A stretch of DNA of 64,000 nt from Polyodon spathula (GCF_017654505.1 NC_054536.1:92667970-92731969), one strand, 5' to 3'; numbered from the stretch's first letter, positions 11,961-23,582 are shown. Program-made: numbers and translations. Notes: generated from the letters alone by a model not told the origin.

Positions 11961-12704
11961 TTGGAGGAGGAAGGTGGAAAATGCAAAAAGCAGGACAAAG
12001 AATGAATATTCAACCCAGGACTTTAATAGGGAGGCTAATTGATAGATTGGCTAGACGAACTAGTGAGGAGCCCCAGCCCCGGTCCCCCGAACCACACTTA
12101 ATGTTTACAAGACAATTCGATTAAAGGCTTCTTTGCCTGCAATATTGTATACAACCACAGATAGATTCAAGATGGAATTGATCTCCCATACAGTAAAAAT
12201 AGGGCTTTGGCCCTTCTGTCCACCTGGTAACAAAATATTATTTTTCATCCTTTTTCTCCTTTTTACAACATGTTTGTCTTTCAACAAAGCATTTGCATTT
12301 TATTGGCTAAAGAATTACTGGAAAGACAGCTACTGTAGTAAGACGATGCAAGCCAGTCAGAAACAGGCCAGACAGTAACCAAGAGAGCTCCATTGTTTTG
12401 TACAACATTTTTTTTTTGCATTATTTTTGGTCCCCTGTGGGACTAAATGAGATTTCACTTTATTTTTACTGTCATATGTATCCAGTAGTGTTGATGAAAA
12501 CGATTCTTGTTATTTTTTCCCAATTATTCACTAATTATATGGTAAAACATATTCTGATTGTAAAACTTATTGGGGTCTATTATATTTAAAAAGATAAAAA
12601 AAAAATTCACCTTTCTGTTAGAAATACACAAGATAGAGTAATACAGTATATGCAACGTATGTACATTCTTGGATGTTTGATTTTCATAACTGTGGAAGGG
12701 GGTG

Positions 12705-13117
12705 TGTGGCAGAGCAAAGCTCTGCCCTTTTTAAATTGGCAGGGATGGGGTTAACTTCCCCTGCCTGCCTGGGTTTATTATGTTCAGGTGGCTGGGGTTG
12801 ATTAGTTGATTAGGTTGATTAACGATCAATCAGCGCCCAGCCACCTGATATAAAAGGAGGCCTCAGCTTCTCATTTGGGGAGAGGGAGCTGAGGAAGCAG
12901 GTTGGTTTTTTTGGTTGTGTAGAAAACTTGAATCCAGTGAAGGCATTGCCCAGCCTGGAAACTGTTATTTTTGTGAGTTTTGTTTTTGCTTTATTTGTGT
13001 TTGAGTATTTGTTATTTTGCCCGTGTGCACTTTATTTTTGTTTATTTATAATAAAATAGTTATTTTTTTGAACTGCAGTCTGTCTCTGGGCCTCTATCCA
13101 CTCGCCAGCCTGCCACA
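12705..13117 (+). mobile_element. Solo LTR with 5-bp target site duplication
   Basis: The 413-bp segment begins TGTGGCAG and ends CTGCCACA, a perfect 8-bp terminal inverted repeat. It is flanked on both sides by GGGTG (12700-12704 and 13118-13122), a perfect 5-bp target duplication. Inside are tataaaagg at about 12850, followed by sequence that fits an R region, then aataaaat at about 13050 as a poly(A) signal near the 3' end. These fix the orientation as +. No internal retroelement sequence is attached, so the copy arose by recombination between the two LTRs of a longer element. It lies next to, and may be inserted into, the 3' end of the gypsy element. Confidence 0.88.
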
Positions 13118-13823
13118 GGGTGGGTATTCACTGACATGGGAGACAGAAAAGTGTATCTGCAAACACCGCACAGGTGCCCAGTTTTATTTATTTCTTTTTA
13201 TTTTTCAATGATTTATTTTAGCCCGCAGAGGGCACTTTTGTCTGTGGTCTGAATACCAGCGATGGTAGACAGGTAGACAGGAATACCAATTTTGGTAAAC
13301 AGTTCAATGCTGGCGCACTCACAGGTGCTCAAAAGAATAATGAAAACAAAAGGCGAAAGAAAAAGGGAAAGTAAAGCACTGTAATTTAAACTACAAAGTA
13401 AAGGTGCTGCACTCGGCAGCATTACCCCAACCGTCGCTATCTGCATGGCCCGGGTCTCCGTCCTATGCTCATCCTTTTCCTCAACCTGCGTATGCTGTTC
13501 GGGGTTCTCCCCAAGTTTTCCCTGCTACTAAAATTTCCTTTTCTTTTTAATTGATATGTTGTGACACTCGTTCTTCTCCAGCTGTGCTCAGTCCGGCAGC
13601 AGAGCTTCTGCCACCTGGCTCGTTCCGTCTTAGAGGGGCAGGCTGAGGGAACAACAGAGCGTTATCTTATAGGGTCAGCAATCCCCCAAGGCCCGCCTCT
13701 CAACAACTCAGAGAGAGGGAAAGCCAACACACCCTCTTCCCCACCTCTCCATGTCACTGCCATGACTGACAGATGGATCTATGAGGCCGCTGCCCCTTAC
13801 AGTACCACTCATGCGCCAAAGAG

Positions 13824-14140
13824 TCAGCACAGATCTCCCGTGTTACATATCCTCCACTGCCCCGAGAGCTGTCTCTGATGCATCCATCTGCAGGGTGAAC
13901 CTCCTACTGAAATCAGGACTGCACAGCACACAGCCTTCGCTTCAAAGCGAGAAAGGCTCTGGCACGGCTCCGTCCACTGAACCGTATTTGGGGCAGCCTT
14001 CCGGGTGGGGTCTGTCAAGGGAACAATGAGAGTGGCGAAGCTTGGGATGAACTTCCTATAGGAATTCCTAAGGACCGGCCAGTCAGCCAAGACTTTCAGC
14101 TTAGCAACCAGCGGTCTGATCTGGCCACTCCTTACTCGTT
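13824..14140 (-). pseudogene. RT thumb and start of RNase H, gypsy element
   Basis: The minus-strand frame contains YRKFIPSFATLIVPLTDP, a typical gypsy connection segment just after the RT palm (usual form YRRFIPNFA..A.PLT.L). It is followed by W..PCQ..F and then decays. RNase H itself is largely lost by stops and frame changes. A stop separates this piece from the YIDD segment at about 14300. Confidence 0.65.
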
Positions 14141-14671
14141 ACCCCAAATACTCCGACTCACTCTTCCCAGTGGCACATTTCTTCGGGTTAGCAGTGAGCC
14201 CAGCCTCCTGCAAGGATTGCAATACCGCTGCCACCTTACACAGATGACTCGGCCAATCCTTACTGTGGATAAACACGTCATCTATGTAAGCAGTGCGGTA
14301 CTACTGATGCGGCTGCAAAATTCGATCCATCATCCACTGGAAAGTGGCTGATGCTCCATGCAACCTAAATTGGAACAACCCGAAGGGAGTCGAAAACGCC
14401 GTCCTCTCTGTGGATTCCAGGCCAGGGGTATCTGCCTGTACCCCTTCGTTAAATCCAGTGTCATCATAAAATCAGCCGAGCCTAGACGCTCCAGCAACTC
14501 ATCTACCCGGGGCATGGGATAAGCATCAAACTTCGATTTTTCTTTAACTCTCCTGAAGTCAATGCAACATCGAGTTGACCCATCCGACTTATCCACTAAA
14601 ACAATCGGACTGTTCCAGTCACTTTGGGACTCCTCTATTACACCCAGTCTGAGCATCTTGTCAATCTCCAC
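14141..14671 (-). pseudogene. Reverse transcriptase of the gypsy element
   Basis: The minus-strand frame from 14671 carries the ordered RT blocks: MLRLGVIEESQSDWNSPIVL, then CIDFRRV, YPMPRVDELLERL and MTLDLTKGYRQIPL. The frame is lost at about 14330. In another frame, near 14270-14295, the catalytic YIDD is present followed by VFIHS, and then the block ending NPKKC. The catalytic Asp residues survive, but the frame shift makes the gene inactive. It lies downstream of integrase, the reverse of the normal gypsy order. Confidence 0.82.
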
Positions 14672-14968
14672 CTTTATTACCTGCCTTTTGCATTCAGGTA
14701 TGTGGTATGGCCTCTGGCGAACTGGCGCCCCCTGCTCAACTTCAATGTGATGGTGGGTACTCGAGTCTGCCCCGGGATGGGAGAAAACACATCAGGAAAC
14801 TCCGCTACCAGCGCCCGGCCTGACATTTCTGTGTTGGTTTCAGATTATTGTGTTGGTTTCAGATTATCTGCAATCTATACCCACCCCATTTTCATCAACA
14901 CAGAAAGATCATGTCAACTGCTTGCGCCACTAACAAAGCCTCCTATTGAAACCTGGGCATCAAGAGGT

Positions 14969-15200
14969 TTACATGATACATTTGCTTTTCTCTCCGTTAC
15001 TCTGGCTGGCAGATCTCATAATCCACCTTCCCAATCCAGCGTGTAACCTCAAAAGGTCCTCGCCACTTCGCCAGAAGTTTAGACTCAGAGCTGGGTAATA
15101 ATAGAAGCACTTTATCCTCCAGCCAAAACGTGCGTAACTGGGCCCCCCTGTTATATTGGGTCTCCTGTCTGCATTGAGCCTGCTGAAAATTCTCATGCGC
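14969..15200 (-). pseudogene. Integrase C-terminal GPY/F-like module, gypsy element
   Basis: In mixed minus-strand frames this stretch reads like the end of a Ty3/gypsy integrase: a WLEDKVL-like phrase, then KWRGP-like and the VGRWIMRS region. It sits between the integrase core (low end 15272) and RT (high end 14671), which supports integrase being encoded upstream of RT. Several stops break it. Confidence 0.5.
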
Positions 15201-15271
15201 CCATTTTAAAGATATTTCCGCAGGTCTAACACATACCGGACAGTATTGGTCGAATTATCCTGCTGTTTCTC

Positions 15272-15799
15272 TCACAGCTCTCTGACCAGATTGAGCACAC
15301 CCCAGGGTCTCTGCCCATACAGCAGTTCGAATGGTGAAAACCCTGTAGAAGCCTGAAGTACCTCTTTGATAGCAAAGAGAAGGGGAGGAATTAGCAGGTC
15401 CCAGAAGTGCACGTCACTGTCAATTAATCTGCGCAACATGTTTTTGAGGGTCTTATTAAAATGCTCCACAAGACCATCGGTCTGAAGGTGAAAAACCAAG
15501 GTCCTAATGGTCTTAATTCCCAAAAGTTTACATGTTCCGTGGACTAGCCAGGACATAAAGTTTGTGCCTTGGTCAGTCAGTATTTCCTTGGGGATCCCCA
15601 CCTAGGAGAAAACCTTCACGAACTTGTTGGCAACAGACTTAGCAGACACAGATCGGATGGGAATGGCCTCTGGATAATGTGTAGCATAATCCAAAATGAC
15701 CAATAGGTGTGTGAATCCCGCTGCAATCCTTTGTAGCAGTCCCACTATATCTACTCCAATACGCTCAAATGGAGCATCCACTAGTGGCAATGGCAGCAA
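15272..15799 (-). pseudogene. Integrase catalytic core, gypsy element
   Basis: Two adjoining minus-strand frames (15799-15602 and 15601-15272) split one integrase core at a stop. The first has the opening PFERIGVDIVGLL with the first catalytic Asp, then HLLVILDYATHYPEAIP. The second has ILTDQGTNFMS with the second Asp, then HLQTDGLVEHFNKTLKNML containing the Glu in its expected place, and STGFSPFELLYG. All three acidic residues of the DDE triad are visible. Confidence 0.88.
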
Positions 15800-15817
15800 T
15801 GGAGCTCGTGGGACGGC

Positions 15818-16213
15818 TCAAGGGCTAGCTTTCTGACACTCCCCACAGCGTTCGTAAAAATGCCTGCCATCACCATCCAGCCCCAGCCAATAGAACCGTT
15901 CACAAGCCTCGCTTTGATCTTGTCCCTTCCAAAATGACCAGATAGGGGAATAGCATGAGCAGCTGCAACAAATCCTCCTTAAAGGGCTGAGGAATGGACA
16001 ACTGGTGACGCTCTTCCCCTGTCTGGGGTAATTTTTCAACACTTTACAAAAGGTATGCACTAATTTCAAAGTAAGAGTACGTGGCGGTGCATCTGGGCTC
16101 GACCACCCGTCGTCACGCCCTTGCTCGAGTTGGAAGTCATGAGGGTGAGCTAAAAAATCAGCTCTCATGGCTTCCAGCTCGGGATCGAGGTGGTCCTGCG
16201 CGGAGGCATCCAA
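15818..16213 (-). pseudogene. Integrase N-terminal zinc-binding region, gypsy element
   Basis: The far end of this minus-strand frame reads ERFYWLGLDGDGRHFYERCG followed by ECQKASP. This matches the H2C2 integrase zinc finger (RFYWPGM..D...YC..C..CQ). It directly precedes the integrase core. The upstream part is a linker from protease with no clear domain and probable frame changes. Confidence 0.65.
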
Positions 16214-16399
16214 GCCAGACCCCTGTGCTGGCTCCGCGGCCTCCCCCCAGACTGTTCACCAATCGCCCCCAAATTAAACTTCTAGGACTCCCTCCATTGC
16301 CAGCCCTCATTCTTAGCAGCACAGCATTCCCGTTTTTGCGGGGTCTAAATCTGTAACCATGCCGGGTCACGAAAGGAGAAGATCTCTCCAATTCCTCTT

Positions 16400-16709
16400 T
16401 CTTAGCCAATAGGGAGGACGGGGCCTTCACAGCAGCCAAACAATCTTTAAACTGCTCGCAGTTCTGTCCCAGAACTACAGGCACTGGCAATCGAAGACAG
16501 AAACCCAACTGCACTCGCGTCTGGCTGACTTTCAAATTCACATACGTTTTGGGATAAGTGCGCACATCCCAATGAATACATTTAATATGCACTTGTCCTG
16601 TTATTTGCTTATGCCCCAGTGAGATTAAGCTCTCTTGTATCAGAGACTGACTACACCCTAAATCTAAGAGAGCCTGGGTTTGTGCATCATCCACTGACAC
16701 AGGAATCAC
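16400..16709 (-). pseudogene. Retropepsin-like protease, gypsy element
   Basis: The minus-strand frame starts MIPVSVDDAQTQALLDLGCS, which has the layout of a retroviral-type aspartic protease flap region. The usual D-[ST]-G triplet reads D-L-G here. A later PVPVVLGQNCEQF resembles the P.I.LG.D block that ends the protease. It lies between the SCAN-like gag and integrase. The changed active-site residue adds to the evidence that the element is dead. Confidence 0.6.
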
Positions 16710-16952
16710 AAAACCTGGCGTGACTGATGGAATGGAACAGTCTTACCTGGTCGGATGAGGTCACATCCCACAGCGGGGCAATCCCGGTCGATGTGGCTCA
16801 CCTCCCAGCTTGTTCCACACATCAGCAAACTAATTTCTTGCCAGGAAGCTTCAGCAGGAGGTTGAGACACAGGAGCCATCAAAGGGGCTCGACAGTAGGG
16901 TGGCCACGCGAGACCCCGGTCCAACACTGCAGCAGCCCATGGGTGACTGCAC

Positions 16953-17345
16953 TCACTCATTGATTCTGCTGCTTGGTACTGCTCTGCCAGTTGGATCGCC
17001 CGATCCAGGGTGGTGGGTGCCTACCGTTGCACCCACAAGTGCAGCACCAGACCTAAACACTGCAGGAACCTCTCTACTACAATCACCTCCACCAGCCTGG
17101 CAGTGGTTGTTGCTCCCGGGTTCAGCCATCCCCGGGTGTAATCCTGCAAGTGGTGCGCGATGGCAGAGAAACCCTTCTTCCAGAATTTGAACCGGTAGCC
17201 CTCTGGAGTTGCCACGCGTTTGAGGACGCCAGCTTTCAGCGTGGGGTACTCCAACATTGCTGCTTGATCTAGGATCCTTGCTGCGGCGGGAGGTAGCTAG
17301 CCCACTGCTCTCGGGCCCACCCGGCAAAGATCGCCATAGCCTCAA
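16953..17345 (-). pseudogene. SCAN-like gag fragment, gypsy element
   Basis: In the minus-strand frame 17257-17021 the sequence YRFKFWKKGFSAIAHHLQDY, then W-L-N-P, then ARLVEVIVVERFLQCLG and L-W-V follows the SCAN consensus (FR.F....P.....L..L...WL.P...T...ILE.VVLEQFL..LP.....WV). SCAN is a dimerisation domain related to the capsid C-terminal domain. A second frame (17432-16953) carries the GWAQ/EQW-like start. The fragment ends at a (taa)n tract that also marks the truncation of the element. Confidence 0.65.
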
Positions 17346-19178
17346 ATACCAATAATAATAATAATATTCTACAAATGCATTTAAAGTGTTGATTAACTTA
17401 ATTTTTAAGTAGTCTACATTTGAAAAACACACAGTATATTCATTTGTAACATCACCATTCCACCATTTCCCATACTGCCCTGGTCTCTAAGACCTAGATT
17501 CTTGTGTCTCAACTGTTATCCAGTCCCCCTTCATTCCTTGTTCTTAACCCTCCTATTCTGTTCAGAATTTAAGTACATCTGTTATGTTTTGGGTCATATT
17601 GACCCGATGCAATTTCAAATTAATTTAAACAGCCTTAAGTAGATTAACTGTTTTTATTTGCGAAGGTTTTACTCTTTTATGCTCTTTTAGTCCAGGAGCT
17701 GCGATAAAACCAGTTTGACTGCCAACCTGGGAACGCCTCATTTTGGAGTGTCTTTACCAGTGAGATGCTGTTGCAATACTGACTGAGAAAATTAAGCTCT
17801 GCCTTGTAGATATGTATTGTTTGTTTTTTTTGTTTATAAATATCTCCAGGTAGGTGCAGTCATTTCCAGAGAAAATAATACAAATTATAATAATAATAAA
17901 ATAACAAATTAAAGAAGTTTGTTTTATTCCTGCACACAAATGGAACACAAATGCCAACAATGGAAATTAACCACTCACTGTGTAGGTGAAACAGCAAAAG
18001 TAATACAATCCCATCAGAGCCACAAAACCTCAAGGAGTTTTGCTAATGTTATTGGGCAATTTTCTTCTTAATGGTGCTCCATCACCCCTCAGGCAAGAAA
18101 GAAATTGGGCCAGCATAGACTGAACGGTCAGGACTAATTTGCACTCTGCATTCTGTTCAGGGCCACGAATGGGGTCTGATGAAGCTTTGCATGCAGTTTA
18201 GCTGATAGCTTGCTTTGCTACAAGGGGTCTTGTGCTGCCAAGAGCCACACAAAATCTCAGTAATAAGTCACAGGGAATCAAGAACAAAACACTCCTGCAA
18301 TGTCTTGAGGTGAAGAATGAAAAAAGGGAAGCTTACTTCTGTATCTAGGTGTTTATGTGTTTGAGGGAAACAGATTGTCGTGATATTTCAAATTCAGTGC
18401 CTATTTATCTTCCCTGTCCGAGACCCAAAAACAGCCCTTTGATCCCCCTGTTTTCCTTGGGCTCTTAATGTTCTTCAAAGCTCAGTTCGATTACACTTAT
18501 TTGTCTAGCCACTTTTGTTTTATGGTAAATTACTAGCTGTATGTCTTGGGATCAGGCTAAATGCTAACTGTGTACATTATTTGTCATCAATGATGCAAGA
18601 CCTTTGTCAGTAAAAGCTGATGAACGAAATCAAATGGAAGTCATTTGGAGAACGAGCTGTTAATCGTTTGTCCCTGGGAAATGCTTGGGAACAGTTTTTA
18701 TTTTAATTCTTTCAGTTCTCCCGGCCAACGTATGTTAGCTGGCCCAACAAATGCTTCAGCTTGTTTAAAGTACATTGAAGAATGGCAATCTGCTAACTGC
18801 CAGCCAGCCGGCCAGCCTCAATTAGGAGCCAGCTCTTATCTGCTTAGTACTAAGTGCTGGTGGTTAGGAAGGGCACATGTGGCACACATCCTAAATGACA
18901 GTTTGGGTCTGGAAATACAAGGGACATGCACTAAATTCAGACAGTTACAGTAAAAGTTTTGTACAACTTTCACAGGATTGACAATGCCCAACATTTTCTG
19001 TGCACTGGTTGGCTCATGTATTATATAGTAATGCTTTTAAATTAGGTTGTAGCTGGTATCCTGGTTGAATACCCAGAATAAAATAATAACCATTAAAAAA
19101 TAGTAAAAGGTTTACCCGAAGGAAACAATACAGTAGCTAAAAGTAATTGCTCCCAACAGCATGAGATGTTGTAGCTTA
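17346..19178. other. Non-coding spacer
   Basis: Starts with a short (taa)n tract. No domain or known repeat recognised. Short frames such as 18645-18953 have no similarity that I recognise. Confidence 0.4.
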
Positions 19179-19362
19179 GGAGTCTCCAAACCTGGACCTG
19201 AAAGCCCCAATCCTGCAGGTTTACTAGGTGACTTTTTATGTCCTCAATGGCTAAAGATGTTAATCTTGACTAATTAAGTCAATAATTGGTATAACTGAGC
19301 ATTCGGTTGAAATGAAAACCAGAAGACCCTGTAGCTCTCCAAGACCAGGGCTGGAGACCTCT
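19179..19362. repeat. Short element with terminal inverted repeats (MITE-like)
   Basis: The left end (gagtctccaaacctggacct) and the reverse complement of the right end (gaggtctccagccctggtct) match at most positions. The inside is about 140 bp and AT-rich with no frame. I have a general memory of similar short palindromic repeats in fish genomes but cannot name the family. No clear target duplication was seen. Confidence 0.5.
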
Positions 19363-19435
19363 GCTGTGTTTGTGGGGTTACTTAAAATTTTCATTATAGG
19401 TTTGACAGTTATAATAGTTTAGTCGTGCACATTAA

Positions 19436-20661
19436 AGAGTACATAGCGGGGTTCCGAAAAATACAGTGTTACACACCCCCATGTGCTGCTACAACTGTTT
19501 ATATACAGCGTTACACGCCCCCATGTGCTGCTACAACTGTTTATATACAGCGCACACGCCCCCACGTGCTGCTACAACTGTTTAAATACAGCGTTACACA
19601 CCCCCACGTGCTGCTACAACTGTTTATATACAGCGTTACACGCCCCCATGTGCTGCTACAACTGTTTATATACAGTGTTACACGCCCCCACGTGCTGCTA
19701 CAACTGTTTATATACAGCGTTACACGCCCCCATGTGCTGCTACAACTGTTTATATACAGCGTTACACGCCCCCATGTGCTGCTACAACTGTTTATATACA
19801 GCGTTACACGCCCCCATGTGCTGCTACAACTGTTTATATACAGCGTTACACGCCCCCATGTGCTGCTACAACTGTTTATATACAGCGTTACACGCCCCCA
19901 CGTGCTGCTACAACTGTTTAAATACAGCGTTACACGCCCCCACGTGCTGCTACAACTGTTTAATACAGCGTTACACGCCCCCACGTGCTGCTACAACTGT
20001 TTATATACAGTGTTACACGCCCCCATGTGCTGCTACAACTGTTTATATACAGCGTTACACGCCCCCACGTGCTGCTACAACTGTTTATATACAGCGTTAC
20101 ACGCCCCCACGTGCTGCTACAACTGTTTATATACAGCGTTACACGCCCCCACGTGCTCCTACAACTGTTTATATACAGCGTTACATATCCCCCTCTGTTG
20201 CTACAACTTTTTAAATAACGTACCTGTCATTTTTCTTTTCATTGTTAACATCCTGACAACTGTTTACATTTACAACTCTAAATTCTGTTTCAAAGCTCTT
20301 TTTAAAATGTCCGCTCTAGTGCACTGATAGTGTAAGGATTATCGCCCACATTGTCAAACAGGTAGCACAGCAATAACAATCCATGATGTGTTGCAGAACA
20401 GAAAAGCCAGAGCACTTGTTATTTTTTAATTTTTTTTAATCTCTCTTCCTGCAGTGCTTTAGAGGACAGATCTCAAACCCCAGTGCGCTAGATCAGACAT
20501 TTTGAAAAGAGCTTTGAAACAGACTTTAAAGTTATAAGTGTAAAAAGTTGTCAGGATGTTGACTATGAAAAGAACAATGACAGGTATGTTTAAACAGTTG
20601 TAGCAACACATGGGGACGTGCAACGCTATATTTTTCGGAACCCCGCTACTCTACTTACTCT
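19436..20661. mobile_element. TTAA-flanked long-inverted-repeat DNA element
   Basis: TTAA occurs at 19432-19435 and again at 20662-20665. The element between starts AGAGTA and ends TACTCT. The left arm (agcggggttccgaaaaata, then the 42-bp unit, then cctgtcattttt..., ctgacaactgtttac..., gtttcaaagctcttttt) is mirrored by the right arm (20470-20661). Arms of about 220-250 bp are visible, not counting the amplified units, with a short middle around 20330-20460. There is no transposase frame, so this is a non-autonomous foldback-type element. TTAA target use points to Kolobok/T2-like or piggyBac-like transposases. Confidence 0.78.
19465..20215. repeat. 42-bp minisatellite, about 18 copies, in one arm of the TTAA element
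   Basis: Unit gttacacgcccccaYgtgct followed by gctacaactgtttatatacagc. The period is 42 bp, so 14-codon repeats give open frames at 19425-20327 and 19483-20214 and on the minus strand at 19541-19984. These are by-products of the period. About nine units carry CACGTG and most others CATGTG. Small deletions occur near 19549 and 19960. The opposite arm has the same unit only once (about 20592-20635), so the array grew from arm sequence after the element formed. Confidence 0.92.
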
Positions 20662-20665
20662 TTAA

Positions 20666-22328
20666 GGGGAAATGTAATTAGAAACTTTGCTGGCGAGTAT
20701 CCCTGATTTGCATTTTAAAGCAGTGCCTTAGTTTGTAACACTCTTCCTACCATGTTGGTTTTGAGGTTTTGTGGGGTGATGGATGCTGTAGCCGCAGTGG
20801 AGCTCTCATATTTCAATGTGAATGAAAGTGCACAGTGCCTGCAGGGGAAGACGAGCTGCAAGTAACATGAATGAAGGTGAATTCTAGAGAACTAGCAATT
20901 GAATATTACTGTTCAGTACTGTAGACAGAGATTTCTTACAGTGAGTGTCAGGTTTTACTACAATTTCAATCTCACTTTTCCTTCCTTTCTCTGTCTTTGC
21001 CTGTTTAATTACCTCATATAGGAAAAGGAATCCTTTCAGTTTTACCTTCATTTTTTGTCTTTCCTTTTTAAACAGGTTAAATTGCATTTCACTTATCTGA
21101 AGAAACAACTTTATATAATTTTGCTAGTTTCTTTGTATTGTTTCAGTACATTGCCTCACAGCATCTTTATAGTTTTCAGCCCCCTACTGGGATGGAAATG
21201 TTTGGAGAGTTTGGGGCACTCAGGAAGAGTGGGAATGTCGTTGACTCTCAGTAGTTCTTCCTATGATCTGTAAAGAAAATCAGAAAATCCCCACGGTGGG
21301 GAAAGTAGATCACGACAACGGGATGACAAGCATTTTGGCTAAATGCCTACAAAAGAGTAATATTCCTAGAACGAATGAAAGCAGCAGCTGACACATTTTA
21401 TTTCCTGAGTTTAATATTTAACTGAACAAATGTAAAATGCTATTAATTGCACCGTATGTGCTATTATAGCAGGGAAGATAATATATCATACAGTTACATC
21501 TTGGAAAGCCCAAAAGAGACTTCCCCCTGTTAAAAATAGCATACCATTATGAGATAAATCTAATTGCTTTATAACCCCTGGACTTGTGATTATTCAGTAA
21601 TCTACACTCATCTCTTAAATTTAATATTGGAATCATTTTTGCACAAAGACTATTGTGGTGTCTACTGGATTAGTCTCTTTTTTTTTTTTTTTTTGTAACC
21701 CCTCCAACCTTTTAATGCATGAAATATTGAAACTAGATGAAAAAAGTAGTTTTGGACACATAATAAATATATTTTTCATTGAAAATGTTTTCACATTTTT
21801 TAACTTGCTTTATATATGAAAAAATGCCTTCCTCATAAGAGACGCTCATACATTTTCATCTTCCATATGTCCCCATATAAACACAGGTAGAGGGGTTTCT
21901 TTTGAGGTCGCTTTGCATGACAGGGTTAACTACTGTGCATACCTCTTATTTTTTCACCTCAGACAGTTACAAACTGCATGGATGCCTGTGAATCAATGCA
22001 TAAAACAACAAGGTGATGTGCTCTGTAGCACTTGAGAAGTCTTGCTTAATGTGTCTGATAGATCAGTGATCTGGCACCTGTGATTCTGCTGCTTATCTGG
22101 GAGCAGCATCCATGCTGTCCAATCTCCTTCCTCTTTAAATAACAGTGTGTTTGTTTTTTGGCAGGAATTGTTGATGGCGATAGTAAATACAACATCAGGA
22201 AGATGCGTATTAATAAGCTGTAAGTTGGCTCTGGTCAAGCTGGTAATTTTGTTAAACCCTGTCTTTTATTTTTTATACATTTATAAATTCCAGTCATTTT
22301 ACCCCTGATTTTCTCCCAATTTGGAATT
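20666..22328. other. Non-coding spacer
   Basis: AT-rich, with a T run near 21679-21694. No gene, RNA or repeat family recognised. Confidence 0.4.
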
Positions 22329-22329
22329 T

Positions 22330-22330
<1 letters not shown>

Positions 22331-22379
<49 letters not shown>
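22331..22379. repeat. (ATT)n microsatellite
   Basis: About 16 uninterrupted ATT triplets. The GC-richer block after it (22380-22560) has no recognisable product. Confidence 0.95.
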
Positions 22380-22380
<1 letters not shown>

Positions 22381-23582
22381 TCTGTCACTGCGGTACTTCC
22401 CCACAAAGCTCAGGATTCCGAGGCTCAGAGGAACTCAATAGCTGATGTCTGCAGGCTACTGACCTCTGGAGGACAAAGACCAGCACGCAAATCTGCACCT
22501 CCAAGCTCACTCTGCACTGGGCCTGTAGGGGTCGCTGCAGAGCGGTGAGGAAAAACAGTCTAAGCTGGAACCCCTCCAGTCCCCAGCGAAGACCATCTGC
22601 CTCGCACAATCAGGATTCAAACTTGCCTCTTAAACCCTGCCTAATTCTTCAACAAGAAGAACATAATTTGGATAATGATAGCTTCTAAGAATCTGCCCCA
22701 AAGGATGATCCCCCAATAGACTTGAGGAGAACTTGTCACAGCAAGGATGCAGCTAACAGTGATTCTCAGGCAGTTATGCCAGTGAAGGCTTGTTTGCAGC
22801 AAAGCAAATTAACTAAATCATTGGATGCTTTAGGAGCATTGCAGTTCACACAAATCTTGCACTGACATGGCTTTTACACCTGTCATACCCACTGCCACCC
22901 TCCAGTCTCTATGGAGTTTGTAGGAATTTCAGTAAGCCCTTATTGGAATACAGCCAAAAGGATGCAGTATATGCCCATCACACAAGTTTAAAAGAGTGCA
23001 ACTGGAAATATAAGTGAATTCTTATTTAATTCAGCTGAGTTGCAATTTTCTCCTTGCATGCAATTTGTATTTTGTTTCATTCTGTTTTCTCTGCACACTT
23101 TTTTCTACTCAAGTTATTTTATTTTTACAAAGTAAAAAGGTTTACAGTTCACAGAATAAAAGCTTCTAAGAAGTGATGAATTTGAGGTTATAATCACCAG
23201 CAGACCATGGAACAGTAATGTATAGTAAAAGCATTTTGAATGCCTGGTACTGCGTGTGTTTTTACAAAAAAAGGGAGGGGTCTTTCTTATATTGTGCATA
23301 AATATTGCTGTTAAATCAATGTTTTCCAATGATGATAAATCACCTTGTTAGAATTCAAAAATGCATAAAAGGTCAATTGACTGTGTTAATGCTTGAGATC
23401 TTGTATTTCTTATTCCCAGCAGAAAGGATTTTGGACATAATATAATAAGCTTTGTGAGGGGTAAGAAGCACCTGGGTTGCTGCCTTGATGTGATGATTGC
23501 AGCCAGCATGGTTCAAATGAAATTAGTGTAATGAGTAAACTTAACACATGTCAATTGCAATGCAAAACATTGACATTCTATA
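22380..23582. other. Non-coding spacer
   Basis: No feature recognised apart from the GC-richer stretch directly after the ATT repeat. Confidence 0.35.

Larger units (their letters stand above)
13120..17345 (-). mobile_element. Degraded Gmr1-type Ty3/gypsy LTR retrotransposon
   Basis: Read on the minus strand the domains come in this order: SCAN-like gag (17345-16953), aspartic protease-like (16709-16400), integrase zinc finger and core (16213-15272), integrase GPY/F-like module (15200-14970), reverse transcriptase (14671-14140) and thumb/RNase H start (14140-13820). Standard gypsy elements have integrase last. Integrase ahead of RT is the hallmark of the Gmr1 group, and a SCAN domain in gag is also known from that group. 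The frames are broken by many stops and shifts. The 5' side stops at a (taa)n tract at about 17345 in gag, so the 5' LTR is missing. A 3' LTR may lie at about 12691-13566 with the solo LTR nested in it, but this is inferred. Confidence 0.8.

Noticed and set aside
19425..20327. 300-codon frame over the 42-bp repeat
   Set aside because: It is a by-product of a 42-bp unit lying in a transposon arm, and it is open on both strands.
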